From NCBI GenBank assembly GCA_022496205.1, contig WTXD01000001.1, forward strand, positions 620,001 through 684,000: a DNA stretch of 64,000 nt, given 5' to 3'. The translations under genes and the position numbers were made by a program. The DNA comes from Gloeopeniophorella convolvens. Taxonomy: Eukaryota > Basidiomycota > Agaricomycetes > Russulales. Below, piece after piece: positions 22,215-35,865 of the stretch (positions within the stretch are counted from its first letter, which is position 1; every line of letters starts with the position of its first letter). The notes beneath the pieces are model-generated. The model did no database searches. It had not been told where the DNA came from and saw only the letters and a program-made list of their open reading frames with translations.

Positions 22215-24048
22215 CATTTCCGGTGTCTCATTCATACCTGTACTGTACTATCCCATGCAACTGTGGCCGACCCAACGCTTCGCCGACATGCCGAGTTATT
22301 GCCGCTTCACGATGGGCGTCAACACGGGACGGTATGCCCTCACCTCCGAGGGTTCCTGGAATAATTCACGGCATTGTAGTTACAGGTCTGTTGGCCCCTG
22401 AGCTCGCCTCGAGGCGTGTGTGCACTATCGGACGCCCGTGAACGCGAGCAAAAAGAGTCAATCGACCAGCGCGTCTCTATTAATCTAGCCGCTCCCTCTG
22501 TCTTTGAGCCCCGCCCAGGCGCGCAACAGGGGCGTAGGTCAGGCGCGCCTGGGTGCAGGCGTCACACGTTTGTCTGGCTGTGTGAGAACTTTGTGTAAAG
22601 AAGCGGCAGGTCACAGGCACCCCTGGCACATGCGTTGCGGCCCGATGCTTCCCAAAAGTGGTCATGGGTACCCGTCATGCTTTCGCGCTTCCACACCGAG
22701 AAATCGTTGGCCGTCCGTCCGTGTCGCTGGACTGATTGGGCGGGTCGGCGACATTCCCCGTCCTTCCATAAGCATGCTGGTCGCATTCATAATTGAATGG
22801 CGATAGGCACTATGTACGAGAGGACTGCGAGTTACATCAACTTCCGTGTTGGACGACATTCTGTCCCCTTGACTTCACTCGCGCCGGCTCATCTTTGGGC
22901 GTTCGAGAAGGTTGCGCTTAAATTTGGCACAAGCACCCTTGCTAGTCTTGGAAAGGAAGAGGGCTAATTCCGAGCTTGGCCGGACCAAGGGGATATCCCT
23001 TGAGACGGTGGCGAGGACAGGTCCTTATATGTAAAGTTGTTCCATCGACGCACTGTTCATTATGTCTATCCGAAACTGTAACATTGCTGACTGTCAGCTA
23101 GGTTCCGGTGGATGTGCTCCAACATTGCATCATCGCAAGTCTCTGGGCACACAGGAACCCAAATCCTACCTTGTGGCGACCCATGAGCATGGCACAGCAC
23201 CTGCCATGCTGACGTCGGGATCATGACAAAGCGAGACCAGCATTGAATGTACTCCACACGTCTCCGCTGATGATGGCCCTCAGCGCTCAGCGCTTCTCAC
23301 GGGCAGCTTATTTAAAAGTTTCCTCCTGCAACTGCGGACAAGTGGACTGTGGCGCACACCGTTGGTGGGATCCACAGAGGTGTCGCAGGGCTGATAGGAG
23401 GCAAAACTTCACTTAAGCGAGCCGGGGTCCTTGCCAGTGCCACGGCTGGGCGTGCCTAGGGCTCTGGGCTTCTTGGCGGATATAGGGCGGCACTTGAAAG
23501 AGCTGGGGACGGTCATATGGCGCTCCGAAGGAACGCGAGAGCGGTCAAGGGCAGCGAGAGCATCTGAAACGATAACCGATTGGCGATGGCCCGCGATTGG
23601 GCGAGATAGGTCTAATGGTTAGCGCCGGATCCCGCGCCGTATGTACAAACCCGCGATCACCATCATAAGACTGAAAGAGGCGGGCATGGAACTCGCGATG
23701 GCACTTTGCCAGTGCCCACACTGACGGAAGATGGCGGGTGGCTATAATTGCAGTGTCCTCACGCGCGGCGCTACACGGCGCACTCGTCTGCCGCTTGTCG
23801 CGCTCTCCAGGGCGGGTACGTTATAATTAGACGGTAGGTTACGATGGTCAAATCCTGATTTGATATGGCGATGTGAGCAAAGAACAAAAAATAATTATCC
23901 CAGATTAACAGATTGGCGGTCGTCCCTGACTTGGATGTGCCTGAGTCCTGGAACCTGACACGTGTGACCCCCGAACAAGCACCGATCTTGTATATAACCT
24001 CTGGCTTACCCCGAGGCGGACCTCAGTAGTATCCACCCGCCGAAAAAA
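22215..24048. other. Gene-poor region of 1.8 kb
   Basis: The longest non-genic stretch in the window. I find no frame with protein-like composition, no clear repeat and no tRNA that folds. TATTTAAAAG at about 23308-23317 could be an unused TATA box. The last 100 bp hold the promoter of the small secreted-protein gene. A diverged transposon or lineage-specific gene cannot be excluded. Confidence 0.5.
23958..23997 (+). promoter_or_regulatory. E-box and TATA box of the small secreted-protein gene
   Basis: ACACGTGT (23958-23965, containing the CACGTG E-box) is followed 25 bp later by TATATAA (23991-23997), 52 bp upstream of ATG 24049. The compact layout supports a real, probably inducible, promoter. 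Confidence 0.55.
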
Positions 24049-24332
24049 ATGCTCCTTTCATCATATACCCCGCTTTTCCTCTTGATGCTCGGTGCCCTCA
24101 TCTCCGCCGCTCCCGTGCGTTGCTACGCTTCTCGAACGTGGAGGGTTGTGTCTGATGGTTGATTGCTCCCTCAGGTCGCTGAGCCTGAAGCCGGTTTGGT
24201 AGTGGTGCGTCAATAAGCTTAATTCATATTGAACATACGTCTTATATCGGTTCCGTGCAGCGAGCCGGTGGTGGAGGTGCAGGTGGCGAAACAGACTGGA
24301 AGCGAACAACCGTGGGCGAGAGCCAGCTCTGA
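24049..24332 (+). CDS. Predicted small secreted peptide precursor (55 aa)
   Basis: Three exons (24049-24114, 24175-24204, 24261-24332) joined by GT-AG introns of 60 and 56 nt give a 55-residue protein. Residues 1-21 form a strong signal peptide (MLLSSYTPLFLLMLG, then ALISAAP) with a likely cleavage after ALISA. The mature part contains AEPEAGLVVR, a Gly-rich GGGGAGG and ETDWKR, and ends TTVGESQL. WKR offers a dibasic Kex2-type cleavage site. It is preceded by an E-box and a TATA box. There is no C-terminal CaaX box, so it is not a classical basidiomycete mating pheromone. I do not recognise the family; the splice model is supported by consensus sites and frame only. Confidence 0.5.
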
Positions 24333-24874
24333 TGGTAGCGCGGTTACAGCGGCCCATGCCCTAGGGCAAGCATGGGTGAGCACAGGAAGCCACATGCTAC
24401 CAAGTCGAGCTTTGACACTGATGTTCCGGTCTTCCCAGCTTGTCGTCCAATATTAGCCCTCTGGTCCTATCTTTCGCCGCCCATGGGAATTCCACTGTGG
24501 AGGCGGAGGTCCTGCCTCGCTTGAGTGTGCGGGTTGTGTAGTTTCTTTCCTTAGGCCGCGCTATACATGTGGCTGTGGCTCCCATACCCACTGTCTGTTG
24601 CCGTGCGTTGGGAGGTTTCCATTCTTTTGGCGATGATGTATCTGTACTACTTTGCGAACACTTCGATCGTTTACGAGATTACCATTGTAGGCTGCTGTAA
24701 TCGAGTGGGATTGAGAAAGAAGCCAGTGGGGCCTCGTGTGGTGCGCTAGAGTAATCCGCCAGGCTTGTCGCGTGTCTTTCCTCTCCCGCTCCCAGGCCTG
24801 CCAGCGCTAGCCAGCGTACGTTGACTCCGAGGTCTTGCCGCCGTCGCCCCGTCGCCGCTTTAGGGCAGGCCGAG

Positions 24875-24880
24875 ACGCGT
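24875..24880. promoter_or_regulatory. MluI cell-cycle box ACGCGT (distal)
   Basis: ACGCGT within AGACGCGTC, 70 bp upstream of the MCM3 start. MCB elements bind MBF, which drives G1/S transcription of replication genes in yeasts. Confidence 0.55.
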
Positions 24881-24914
24881 CCCGTCACGCCCAGTCACAC
24901 CAATTACATTCCAG

Positions 24915-24920
24915 ACGCGT
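24915..24920. promoter_or_regulatory. MluI cell-cycle box ACGCGT (proximal)
   Basis: A second ACGCGT in the identical nonamer AGACGCGTC, 40 bp after the first and 30 bp before the MCM3 start. Confidence 0.55.
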
Positions 24921-24949
24921 CTCGTTCACGTCCTCCTAATACCACCGCC

Positions 24950-27691
<2,742 letters not shown>

Positions 27692-28150
27692 TACAGTATG
27701 TTGGGTGTGTCTCCGTGCTTTCTTTCCTACTTGTTGCTCTGTAGCGTTATAAGACATTGGTTTCCCCGCATTGCACTGATCTCCGGTGCCCCGGGCAGAG
27801 GTGTCCCCGATAAACGAGACTAGGGCCAAAACCGCGTCTTTGTTATTTCCGGAAATGCCACAAACCCTTCCGGGCACCGCCCAGTCGGTTGCGGCCCAAA
27901 ACGGAGCAAGGATCACTAGTCACTGGTGGCATTTGAAGCGAAGAACCGAAACATGGATCAGCGTACTCTATACACTGCGCATTGACATGAACCGCCCGCC
28001 ACAACGTCTGCGCGCGCAGCATGATCCTGAGCTGGGCACGAAAGGTGTCATTGAAGTGAGCCGGAGCCTATCGTGTGACATGCGCCGGTCCCGCAGACCG
28101 TGTAACTCGAGCGCAGGCCGCAGCCCCACCAGGGATGCCCGCCGCACACG
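27692..28150. other. Convergent 3' spacer, MCM3 to TIP20
   Basis: A 459-bp tail-to-tail gap. It holds no recognisable protein or RNA. Confidence 0.6.
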
Positions 28151-31117
28151 TCAGAGGGCGCAGTCCGCCCGCGTCCTGGTAATCATGCGGACCTCCTCTC
28201 GGCTGAGGTCCGCTCCGCCCAGCACCCCTGCGATCCTCGGTTCCCACTCTCCGCCCACAGACTCATTGCGATCGTCGAACGCGAGCTGGAGGATCTGCGC
28301 CCAGGCCGCGTCATCGGCACCCAGAATCCGGCCCGCCTGGACGAGCCGCCGCCAGGGCACCTCCACGCGCTCGCCCGCGTCGGGCAGCGCGAGTCGGCAA
28401 GTCTCCACCCAGAGCTCGCTTTCGCGGTGCAGCGCTCTGCGCTCTGCGTCGTCTACCTCGTGTGGTCGCCGGTATAGGACGGCGCGCTGGAGTATGTGGG
28501 TGCTCAGACGTGACGCGATGCGCCGGTAGATCGGATTCACTGTCGCACGCTGGAGGGTGCGGCGCAGCGCGGACAGGTGGGACGAGAGTATGGAGAGAGC
28601 GGGAAGGAGTGTCGGTGATATGGCCATATCTGGATGAGGTGTAGCGTTGTTCGCCTGGCTGCAGGAAAGATACATTAAGACGATGCCTTTCTAGGCGGGC
28701 AGGACGATTGACTTACCTGCCAAAGTGAGTCTTCCATGCAGTTTCCACCTCGGCGTACACTTGCTGCACAATCATGTCTTCCGCTCTCGTAATCAGCTTA
28801 TCGTACTGCTGTACGAGCTCCTCAAAGATAGTGCCATCCGGCACGTCTTCCGACGAGCCTATGGGATCTGGCAGAGAAGGGTGGGTCTCCGCGCGTGCAC
28901 GAAGAGACGCCTTGTGGTTGATCTCAGTCCACAGCTCAAGGAAGAACTACAAAGACTCTTTGAGCCGCGTGTTCCAAACAGTGCATATCAGAGCTAGACC
29001 TTACCAGATCCTCTCCCCACGATTCCATCGCAGTTGATATGTACCTAGCGCTGACGAGTGCCTTGCACAATCGCATAATGCCTTCCACACCGGCTGTTAG
29101 GCGACCCCGATTTTTTGCGTCCCCGCCGGGGCTAGCTCCAAGCGCTCCCGGTACGGCGCGGACAAAGGAACTTGACAAGGATTCAAACGCGTCCAGAGAC
29201 GAGGAAATGCGGCCGTGATACGATTCGAGTAGAGGTAGCTGGACATTGATCAGGAAGCGCGTTCGCTGGGTGAAGTTGGGGAGAGGCGAATATCGGTCTG
29301 TCACCTGCTCGACAAGTGCTTTCAGCTGTCGCGCAGATACAGTGGGGTGAGTGTCATTCTCGGGACTAGCGGCGTCTTCGGACTCGGCGGCGTCGTCAGC
29401 GATGATCCATGCATCAGCAGCACCGAGAATCTCATAGTACTGTTCCAGGGCAACTGCGCGCGTGCATGGGTAAACGACCGCAGCGTCGGTTGCATCAGAC
29501 AGGATGCACTCACATGTCTTTTCACCTTCCATCCACCTGTCGAACCACTCCTTTCGGCCAAGAATAGCCTCGCTGATTCCTTGCCATTCGGCATCGCCGG
29601 AGTGCCGTCCTGAAACAGTACCTGACAGTGAGAATCCATCTTCTCGCAGTGATGCATCGAAGGCCAGCGCTTGATAGATCGTGTGAGCGAGAAGTGGCGG
29701 GTGAGACAGCAACGAAGCCGCGCTTCGCTTTACGTGACGGGAGAGGAATGGCAAAAGATTGTACGTGAACTCTCGCTGATAAAGTCGTCAAATAGCGAAA
29801 CAGGGGGTCGGTCGCGTTGAAATCTTACCCATGCATCGACATAGCTGAACTTCGTCGACGAGAGCAACCGCTGGATGATGTCGTCGAAGAAGACTCGATG
29901 CTCGTGAACGACGTTAAGGACGTGCGTGAAGTACCATTCGGGCTGAACATGATGAGGAACAACCGAGAGAGATTTGCCTGGGAACGAACCTTATCCAGCT
30001 GGTTCGTTTGACGGCTACCTTCAAAATGGTACTTGAATCTCTGGGACACCGGCTGTACTAATGCTTGTATAGGATAGAGACCATCTTTGTGAAGATGTTC
30101 ATCTTCGTCTGGGTGTAACTTCTCGCCACTGATAGTGTCACCATATAGACGAAGGTCCCGATAAGACCGGGACGGTACCCACATGTCCTGAAAATCAAGT
30201 AGAAGACGGAAGGCATCTTCAAAGGCTTTCCTATGTTCCGGCGTTGCCGCAGCATAGTCAACTGGCATGGGCCAATGCAAGTTTTCAGAGGCGGCAAGTA
30301 ATGCACTAGAGACGCCAACTGTCAATGGAGCATGTCCACTCAGACGGCGTTGGGCAATACCTGAATAGGACGCCCTTCATACTGGACCATGCTTTCCTTT
30401 GCGTCTCCTCCAAGAAGGACACCAGTCCCACGGAAACGTTCGATTGTCCGGTCACATCAGCCACCTTAGAACATGTCTGTTTCGTAGCTGCGACGAGGGC
30501 TTGCAATGAGCGATATTGCGAGACAGAGATGGGGCGGCCAGGCCAAATTTCTGAGGCGGCAGCTTCACTGCAAATAAGAACTTAGGGTATATCCAGGTAA
30601 GGTAGGCAGCAGCGGACCTGAGTTGCAAGGCTCTGTGAATGACTTGGACATACGCCTTGACGCTTTCTTGTTCCTTCAAGTTCCGGTGCAACGTTTCTAC
30701 GTCTTCTAAAAGAGTAGGAGGATCTTCGGATTGGAGATGATCCGAGACAAGCTGAGCAGACAAGGAGGACAGCTCGTCGATGAGCGAGTGCCGAAGGAGA
30801 GACAGGTCCTGAGCCGAGTCAAGGCGAGAAGAAGCATGTTCTGCCTGCTCGGACTTCAGCTGTTGGATGTTAGAGTGAGAAGCGGCAAGCTGAACTGGGG
30901 AATGTGCTCAGAGGACATCTGGAAGAGGTTACAGACCACGCACTGAATCGCGAAGCCGGTCTCTCTTGAGGCGCGCTTTGTCTAGAGATTCAGCAAGCGA
31001 GGAGGTCGACTCTGCGAAAGTGTGATTCGAGTTCAGAAATTTCAATGCAGACTTCTGAGAGTCATTGATGTCTGGCTGGCTGAGGTAGGTCGTGATCCGG
31101 TCGGAGACAGTGTTCAT
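28151..31117 (-). CDS. TIP20: RINT1/TIP20 family ER tethering protein
   Basis: Tip20/RINT1 is a subunit of the Dsl1/NRZ tether that captures Golgi-derived COPI vesicles at the ER. ATG 31117 gives MNTVSDRITTYLSQ, then a coiled coil (SSLAESLDKARLKRDRLRDS). Middle exons include HIDxD-type FHKDG(L)Y and LHWPMPVDY-like segments. The family hallmark is ILGRKEWFDRWMEGEK (about 29510-29560), and LPFLSRHVKRSAASLLS lies just before it. The C-terminal exons end at stop 28151 with EPRIAGVLGGADLSREEV. About eight exons and somewhat over 800 residues fit the family. Intron boundaries in the middle third are approximate. Function rests on the RINT1/TIP20 domain match. Confidence 0.85.
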
Positions 31118-31354
31118 GACGCGTGGTGGTAGCCTGCTTGCATCCGGCTGCGTACGAGCAAGTGCAAGAGGCGGGCCGGGCCGCTTCTTTCCGGCTGCGC
31201 CACGTGGCAAGTTGGCCCCGCAAGAGGACGATCGCGTATTCACGTGCTTATGAAAGCGAATGCGGGGCAACTAAACCATCACGAACATCTCTTGCGGCAT
31301 GCTGCACGTCCTCGAGTTCATCTCAACACCACCACCTTAACGGCATCTCCCTCA

Positions 31355-34222
31355 ATGGCCGTCCTCTCGACTCTCAGACACAACGCCCGCCCGGCCCTCG
31401 ACAGCTTTGTCAAGTCCTACGCTACTCACCGACCCGTTGTCCAACGCGTCCTTACCACAGGCTTCATCTTCTACTGCCTTGGTGCCACCTATCGTGGTCT
31501 ATCAGCACGGACAGCCCCAGCTCAATCGAAGAAAGGAAGGGTCTCTAGTGCTTCCGGCAAACCAGAATCAGGAAAGCCTCAAAGAGTTGCGGTACGTAGC
31601 ATCATCATCAAGGCCTCTTAAGGCACCCCAACTGATGCCTTGTCCTTACTTCATGCAGGTTGATGCCTTGTTTTATGAGAGACTTTACCGGATCTTTCGC
31701 ATCGTGATCCCTAGTTTGCGCTCGAAAGAAGCCTTGCTACTTTGCATGCACTCCAGCCTGCTGGTGTTTAGAACTGCAATTTCACTATATGTTGCTGCCC
31801 TGGACGGGAAGTGAGTCACGGGGGTATCCTCTACCCCCCTGCAGGCTCTGACGTCGTTCAAGGATAGTCGCATCTTTGGTGCGCGCACAAACGTTGCCCT
31901 TCCTCATCAACATCCTTCGCTGGTTGCTGGTGGCCATTCCGGCAACTTGGACCAATAGCTGGCTAAGCTATGTTCAGAACAAGCTCGCTATAGCATACCG
32001 CACCCGCCTCACGGAGGAGGTTCTCAAGCAATACTTGGGTAGTCAGCAAGAAGGTCCTGAGGGCAAAGTCTACTATAAGCTATGTGAGTGTGATAATGAC
32101 TAGGAGTCGCCCTCGTTAATTTCTTCCAGCCAACCTCGATGACAGGGTCAAAAACGCTGACCAGATGATTACACACGATATTCAAAAGTTCTCCAACAGC
32201 CTTGCCGCCATTTATGCCAACATAGCGAAGCCGGTCCTCGACGTAATGCTGTATAACTATCAGCTCTCACAGAATGTTGGCGCAGAGGGCTTAGTTATAC
32301 TTACTGTCCTTGTGCAACTTTCTGCAGCTTTGTGTGAGTGGTTCCCTAATCTGAACTATCCCGGAGTCCCGTTGAGACTTCATGCAGTGCGCAAGTTGAC
32401 ACCACCATTTGGCGCCTACACTGCGCTGTCCACTCAGCTCATGGGTGCCTTGCGCCATACGCACTCGAGGCTAGTAGAGTTCGCGGAGGAAATCGCATTC
32501 TTTGGTGGCGAAGAAACCGAAAAGTTACTAGTCGAACGCGAATATGCCGGTCTGGTCAAGCACGAGGACCGAGTTCTCCTCGGGCGCTGGTGGCATGGCT
32601 GCGTGGAGGAAGGCATTGTTAAGTGGCTCTGGGGAAGTTTCGGGGTCAGTGACTTCCGTCCTATACGGTAGACGTTAGCTCATGCTGTGCTACATGCAGC
32701 TTGTCATCTGCGCCATACCTGTCTTCTTCAAGTTGCCAGGTATTCACAACATTGATCTCGGCAGCCGGACGGAAGGTGAGCGTCAGCTCACTTGACACCA
32801 GATTATGAACCAACTGCTCGTCATCCAGGTTTCGTGACGAACCGCCGTCTGCTGCTATCCTCTTCAGGTAGGATTTGGCGTTAACACTGATTCTCCACTG
32901 ACCTCGCGCGGTCAGACGCTTTCGGCCGAGTCCTGTACTCGTACAAAGATCTCTCTGAGCTCGCGGGTTACACTGCCCGCGTTGCTACACTTCTGGATAC
33001 GATGCAAGATACTAGGAATGGTAAATTCGAGAAGGCGCTTGTCAGCAGTGCAAGCACAGAGGAGAACAGCAAGATTCTGAAGGGTCGTGGTCAGATCATT
33101 GAATCAGAGGAGATTCGTTTCGAGAACGTACCGATTGTAACGCCTAACGGAGATGTTCTGGTGAAGAGCTTAAGTTTCTTTGTCAAACCGGGAGTGAGTT
33201 TTCCCCTGCTTGCTCGATGGGACACCAAGTGCTGACATAGTACAGCAACATCTCCTTATTGTCGGCCCTAATGGTGATAATTCTCGCCTGAACAGTTGAG
33301 TCACGCTGATCCGTGGCCCAGGGTGCGGCAAGTCTTCGCTTTTCCGTATCCTTGGGGGTTTGTGGCCGGTGTACGGCAAGTATATCTGTTTCATCATTAT
33401 GGACCTACAACTCACCCCGGTCCTCCAGGGGGTGTTGTGCACAAGCCCCCAGCCGACCAATTCATCCTCATCCCCCAGCGACCCTATCTGCCGATCGGAA
33501 CTCTCCGTGACCAAGTGATTTACCCCCATAACAAGATCGACATGGAAAGACGTAAGCCAGGCCTCCGCGGTTATCATGGTCGTATTGAATGAAGGGTTGC
33601 AGGTGGCGTCAGCGACAGCGATCTTCTGGAAATATTGTCAATAGTCCAAATGGAGAGCGTGGTGGAGCGTGAGGGTGGCTGGGATGCTGCGCGCGAATGG
33701 CGAGATGCGCTCAGCGGCGGCGACAAGCAGAAAATCGCGTGGGCACGCTTGTTCTATCACAAGCCCAAGGTGACGATTCATTCCCGAGCTTCCCCTGATG
33801 AGCTGACCCATTTTGGGCAGTACGCTGTACTTGACGAAGCAACGTCATTGGTCCCGACAGAGGTTGAGGGCATGATGATGGACTATGCTACTGAGCTCGG
33901 CATAACGCTTCTCACTGTTTCACATCGGCCTTCGCTGTGGAAGTACCACGCTATGATCCTCCATTACGACGGCCAGGGTGGATACGTTTTGTATGTCACG
34001 TTCCGCATCTGTCCGATTGCTTTCATTTTGACATGGTGTTGAACTAGCACTCATCTGGACGCCGAGAAGCGGCTTGCTCTACAAGAAGAGAAGCAAGCAC
34101 TGGAGGCCAAGTTACTTGAAGTGTAAGCGTCTGCTATGGTTCTGGACGGAGATGTGCGCTGACGTGGGAACAGGCCTAAGATGAGAGCCCGACTTGCGGA
34201 ATTACTTGCAGCCGCAGAGTAG
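31355..34222 (+). CDS. Peroxisomal ABC half-transporter, ABCD (PXA/PMP70) family
   Basis: ABCD half-transporters import fatty acyl-CoAs into peroxisomes for beta-oxidation. ATG 31355 opens a short N-terminus; the first membrane helix is near [18 protein letters not shown]. The membrane domain includes [11 protein letters not shown] and an EAA-like [13 protein letters not shown]. The ATPase domain has Walker A GPNGCGKSS, split by an intron after GPN, the Q-loop region [19 protein letters not shown], signature [15 protein letters not shown], Walker [10 protein letters not shown] and the switch SHRP. The signature has D and K where LSGGEKQR is common. The C-terminus ends in a coiled [12 protein letters not shown]. 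About twelve exons, with one GC-AG intron. Two half-transporters normally pair (Pxa1/Pxa2); which this is cannot be told. Confidence 0.92.
33376..33428 (+). other. GC-AG intron in the ABCD transporter
   Basis: The frame continues from LWPVYG into GVVHKPPAD only if a 53-nt intron starts at GC 33376 (donor GCAAGT, the optimal context for GC-AG introns) and ends at CAG 33428. No GT donor preserves the conserved motif. Confidence 0.8.
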
Positions 34223-34453
34223 GGCACGGCATTGATAAGAACTCTGGAACAGAAACTGAGATTGTATTATAACTGTGGGTCAAACCCACACTCCCTATGT
34301 ATACCATAAGCTCGGCTACCCCCATACGCATGTGTGCGGAATGTCTACCACGGATCGAGAGAAACGAAAGCAGCGGCGGTAAGGCGGGTGGTATGATAGG
34401 GTGCGGTATGCTGGGAAGCGGATGTCTGTGGTAGAGGGTGCGGGCGTCGGGGT

Positions 34454-34918
34454 TTACGATGCGCGGCAAATCACCTCCCCGGTCAGGTGCAGCTGCAGGG
34501 CCTCCCGTGCTTCCAACCACTCGTGTTCCTTGTTCTTCGTCCGTACGACCGCAATTTCGCCCATGCCCAGCGGCTTGACGGTCTTTGCTGAACGGCCCGA
34601 GCACAGCCGCCGGATCTCACTGACGTCCATGAATACGCGTTTGCTCGGCTTGCTGACGAGGTGCATGCCCTCAAGGACGGGTCTGTCATTCCTGTATTTT
34701 AGGTCTGCCCATATGCGGCGCTGCGCCTCGCCGGCCTCGAGGAAGTTCTCTGGGGAGGGTGACTCGATGGTGCCGCGTGTGATGTTTGTAAGGAAGCCGG
34801 CGCGGAGGAGGATGGACAGGATGCCGAGGTTTTGGGTTGTGTGGGGGACGGCTACGCGCGCATGCCGTGCGCGAAACGCGTTTTGAACGCGGGCGCAGAG
34901 GTCGTGAGGGAGAGGCAT
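34454..34918 (-). CDS. MRPS8: Mitochondrial small-subunit ribosomal protein uS8m
   Basis: An intronless 154-residue protein that stabilises the mitochondrial 15S rRNA platform as uS8. It starts MPLPHDLCARVQNAFRARHA and carries TTQNLGILSILLRAGFLTN and KPSKRVFMDVSEIRRLCSGR. The C-terminal uS8 motif appears as VRTKNKEHEWLEAREA, replacing the bacterial STSxGIMTD-type loop, as is common in fungal mitochondrial homologues. Converges on the ABCD gene, 231 bp away. The length agrees with yeast MRPS8 (155 residues). Confidence 0.88.
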   Translation of the reverse strand: MPLPHDLCARVQNAFRARHARVAVPHTTQNLGILSILLRAGFLTNITRGTIESPSPENFLEAGEAQRRIWADLKYRNDRPVLEGMHLVSKPSKRVFMDVSEIRRLCSGRSAKTVKPLGMGEIAVVRTKNKEHEWLEAREALQLHLTGEVICRAS

Positions 34919-35201
34919 GGGCCGAAGACGGGACGAGGGCGAAGACGAAGACGGAGGGACGCGGCTGGTTTGACGTTGACGCGACGGACGCGGGACGAAG
35001 CCGGGAGCCCGATACTAGGGTTAGGAGCAGAGCGTGGGAACAGTAGTTGGATCGGATCGAATCGGGTGCTGGGATTTTTAATCACACGACAGCGACCCTC
35101 AAAGCGCTCCGCTTTCTCCTTGGTTTTCCCATTCGGTCTCTCTTATAGTGTACTCGCGACCCCGCCTAGTTCCCCGCCTAGACTTCCCCAATCTCTGCAC
35201 C

Positions 35202-35865
35202 ATGCACTATTTCTCCCAGTCCTTCAACTATGAGTGAGCCCGTACGCTTCTTTCATCGCTAGCACCAGCTCATGCGATCCATCCTTAGTCACTCATGGGC
35301 ACATGTCGTCATTGGGATGTGGCATAAGTACCCCAATCCCCACTGCTCACATGTGGTGACTGTGGATGTTATCGACCGCTCTGTCGACCCCGCGACTGGC
35401 ATCATCCGGACGGAGCGGGTGCTTGGATGCAAGCAGAGGGCCCCTACATGGATCGTCAAGGTGCGCTTCGCATCATCGTTACTATGCCAGTACTAGTCGT
35501 CTGACTCGTGTCTCTCCTAGCTCTTTGGCGGTTCAGAAGATGCGTTTGTTCGCGAAATCTCGTTTGTGGATCCGTCAACACAAACCACGACCATCTCTTC
35601 CGTCAACCTTTCCCTCTCTCAGTTCGCGACATGTAACGAGAACATCCGTTACTCTCCTGCTCCTGGTGGTTGCACTAGCTTCCATCAGACAGCTGAGATC
35701 CAGGCACGGGTGGCGATGTGGCGAATGGCAGCAGACAAGCTCGAAAACTGGCTTGCGATGCGCTTTGAGCAGAATGCGCAGTTAGGAAAACTGGCGTTCA
35801 CGGATGTATTGCGACAATTGTGGGAGGATGCAAAAGACAAAACCCCGGCCAGCGCAGCAGCTTAG
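35202..35865 (+). CDS. UPS2: PRELI/MSF1-domain lipid transfer protein, UPS2-like
   Basis: Ups2/PRELID3 with Mdm35 moves phosphatidylserine across the mitochondrial intermembrane space for conversion to PE. Three exons. Exon 1 is MHYFSQSFNY plus two bases of the next codon; the second exon gives HSWAHVVIGMWHKYPNPHCS, HVVTVDVIDRSVDPATGI and RTERVLGCKQRAPTW. The third gives LFGGSEDAFVREISFVDP and FHQTAEIQARVAM, ending KTPASAAA at 35865. Sequence order (YPWxxV, KYPNxxxxHV, TERLxxxKQxxPxW, REVSxVD) matches yeast Ups2 rather than Ups1. Intron 1 is phase 2 in an Asp codon, the same place as in the UPS1-like gene at 55377. Likely single-copy here, about 175 residues. Confidence 0.9.

Larger units (their letters stand above)
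24333..24949. other. Spacer upstream of MCM3
   Basis: A 617-bp gap containing the 3' region of the small secreted gene and the MCM3 promoter with two MCB elements. No other coding frame of note. Confidence 0.6.

Noticed and set aside
23605..23640. tRNA-like D-arm text (GGTCTAATGGTTAGCG) in the gene desert
   Set aside because: No T-arm with TTCGA follows and no acceptor stem can be paired, so it is not a tRNA gene.
24049..24332. Small secreted protein as a mating pheromone precursor
   Set aside because: Basidiomycete pheromone precursors end in a CaaX box and usually lack a signal peptide; this protein has the opposite features.
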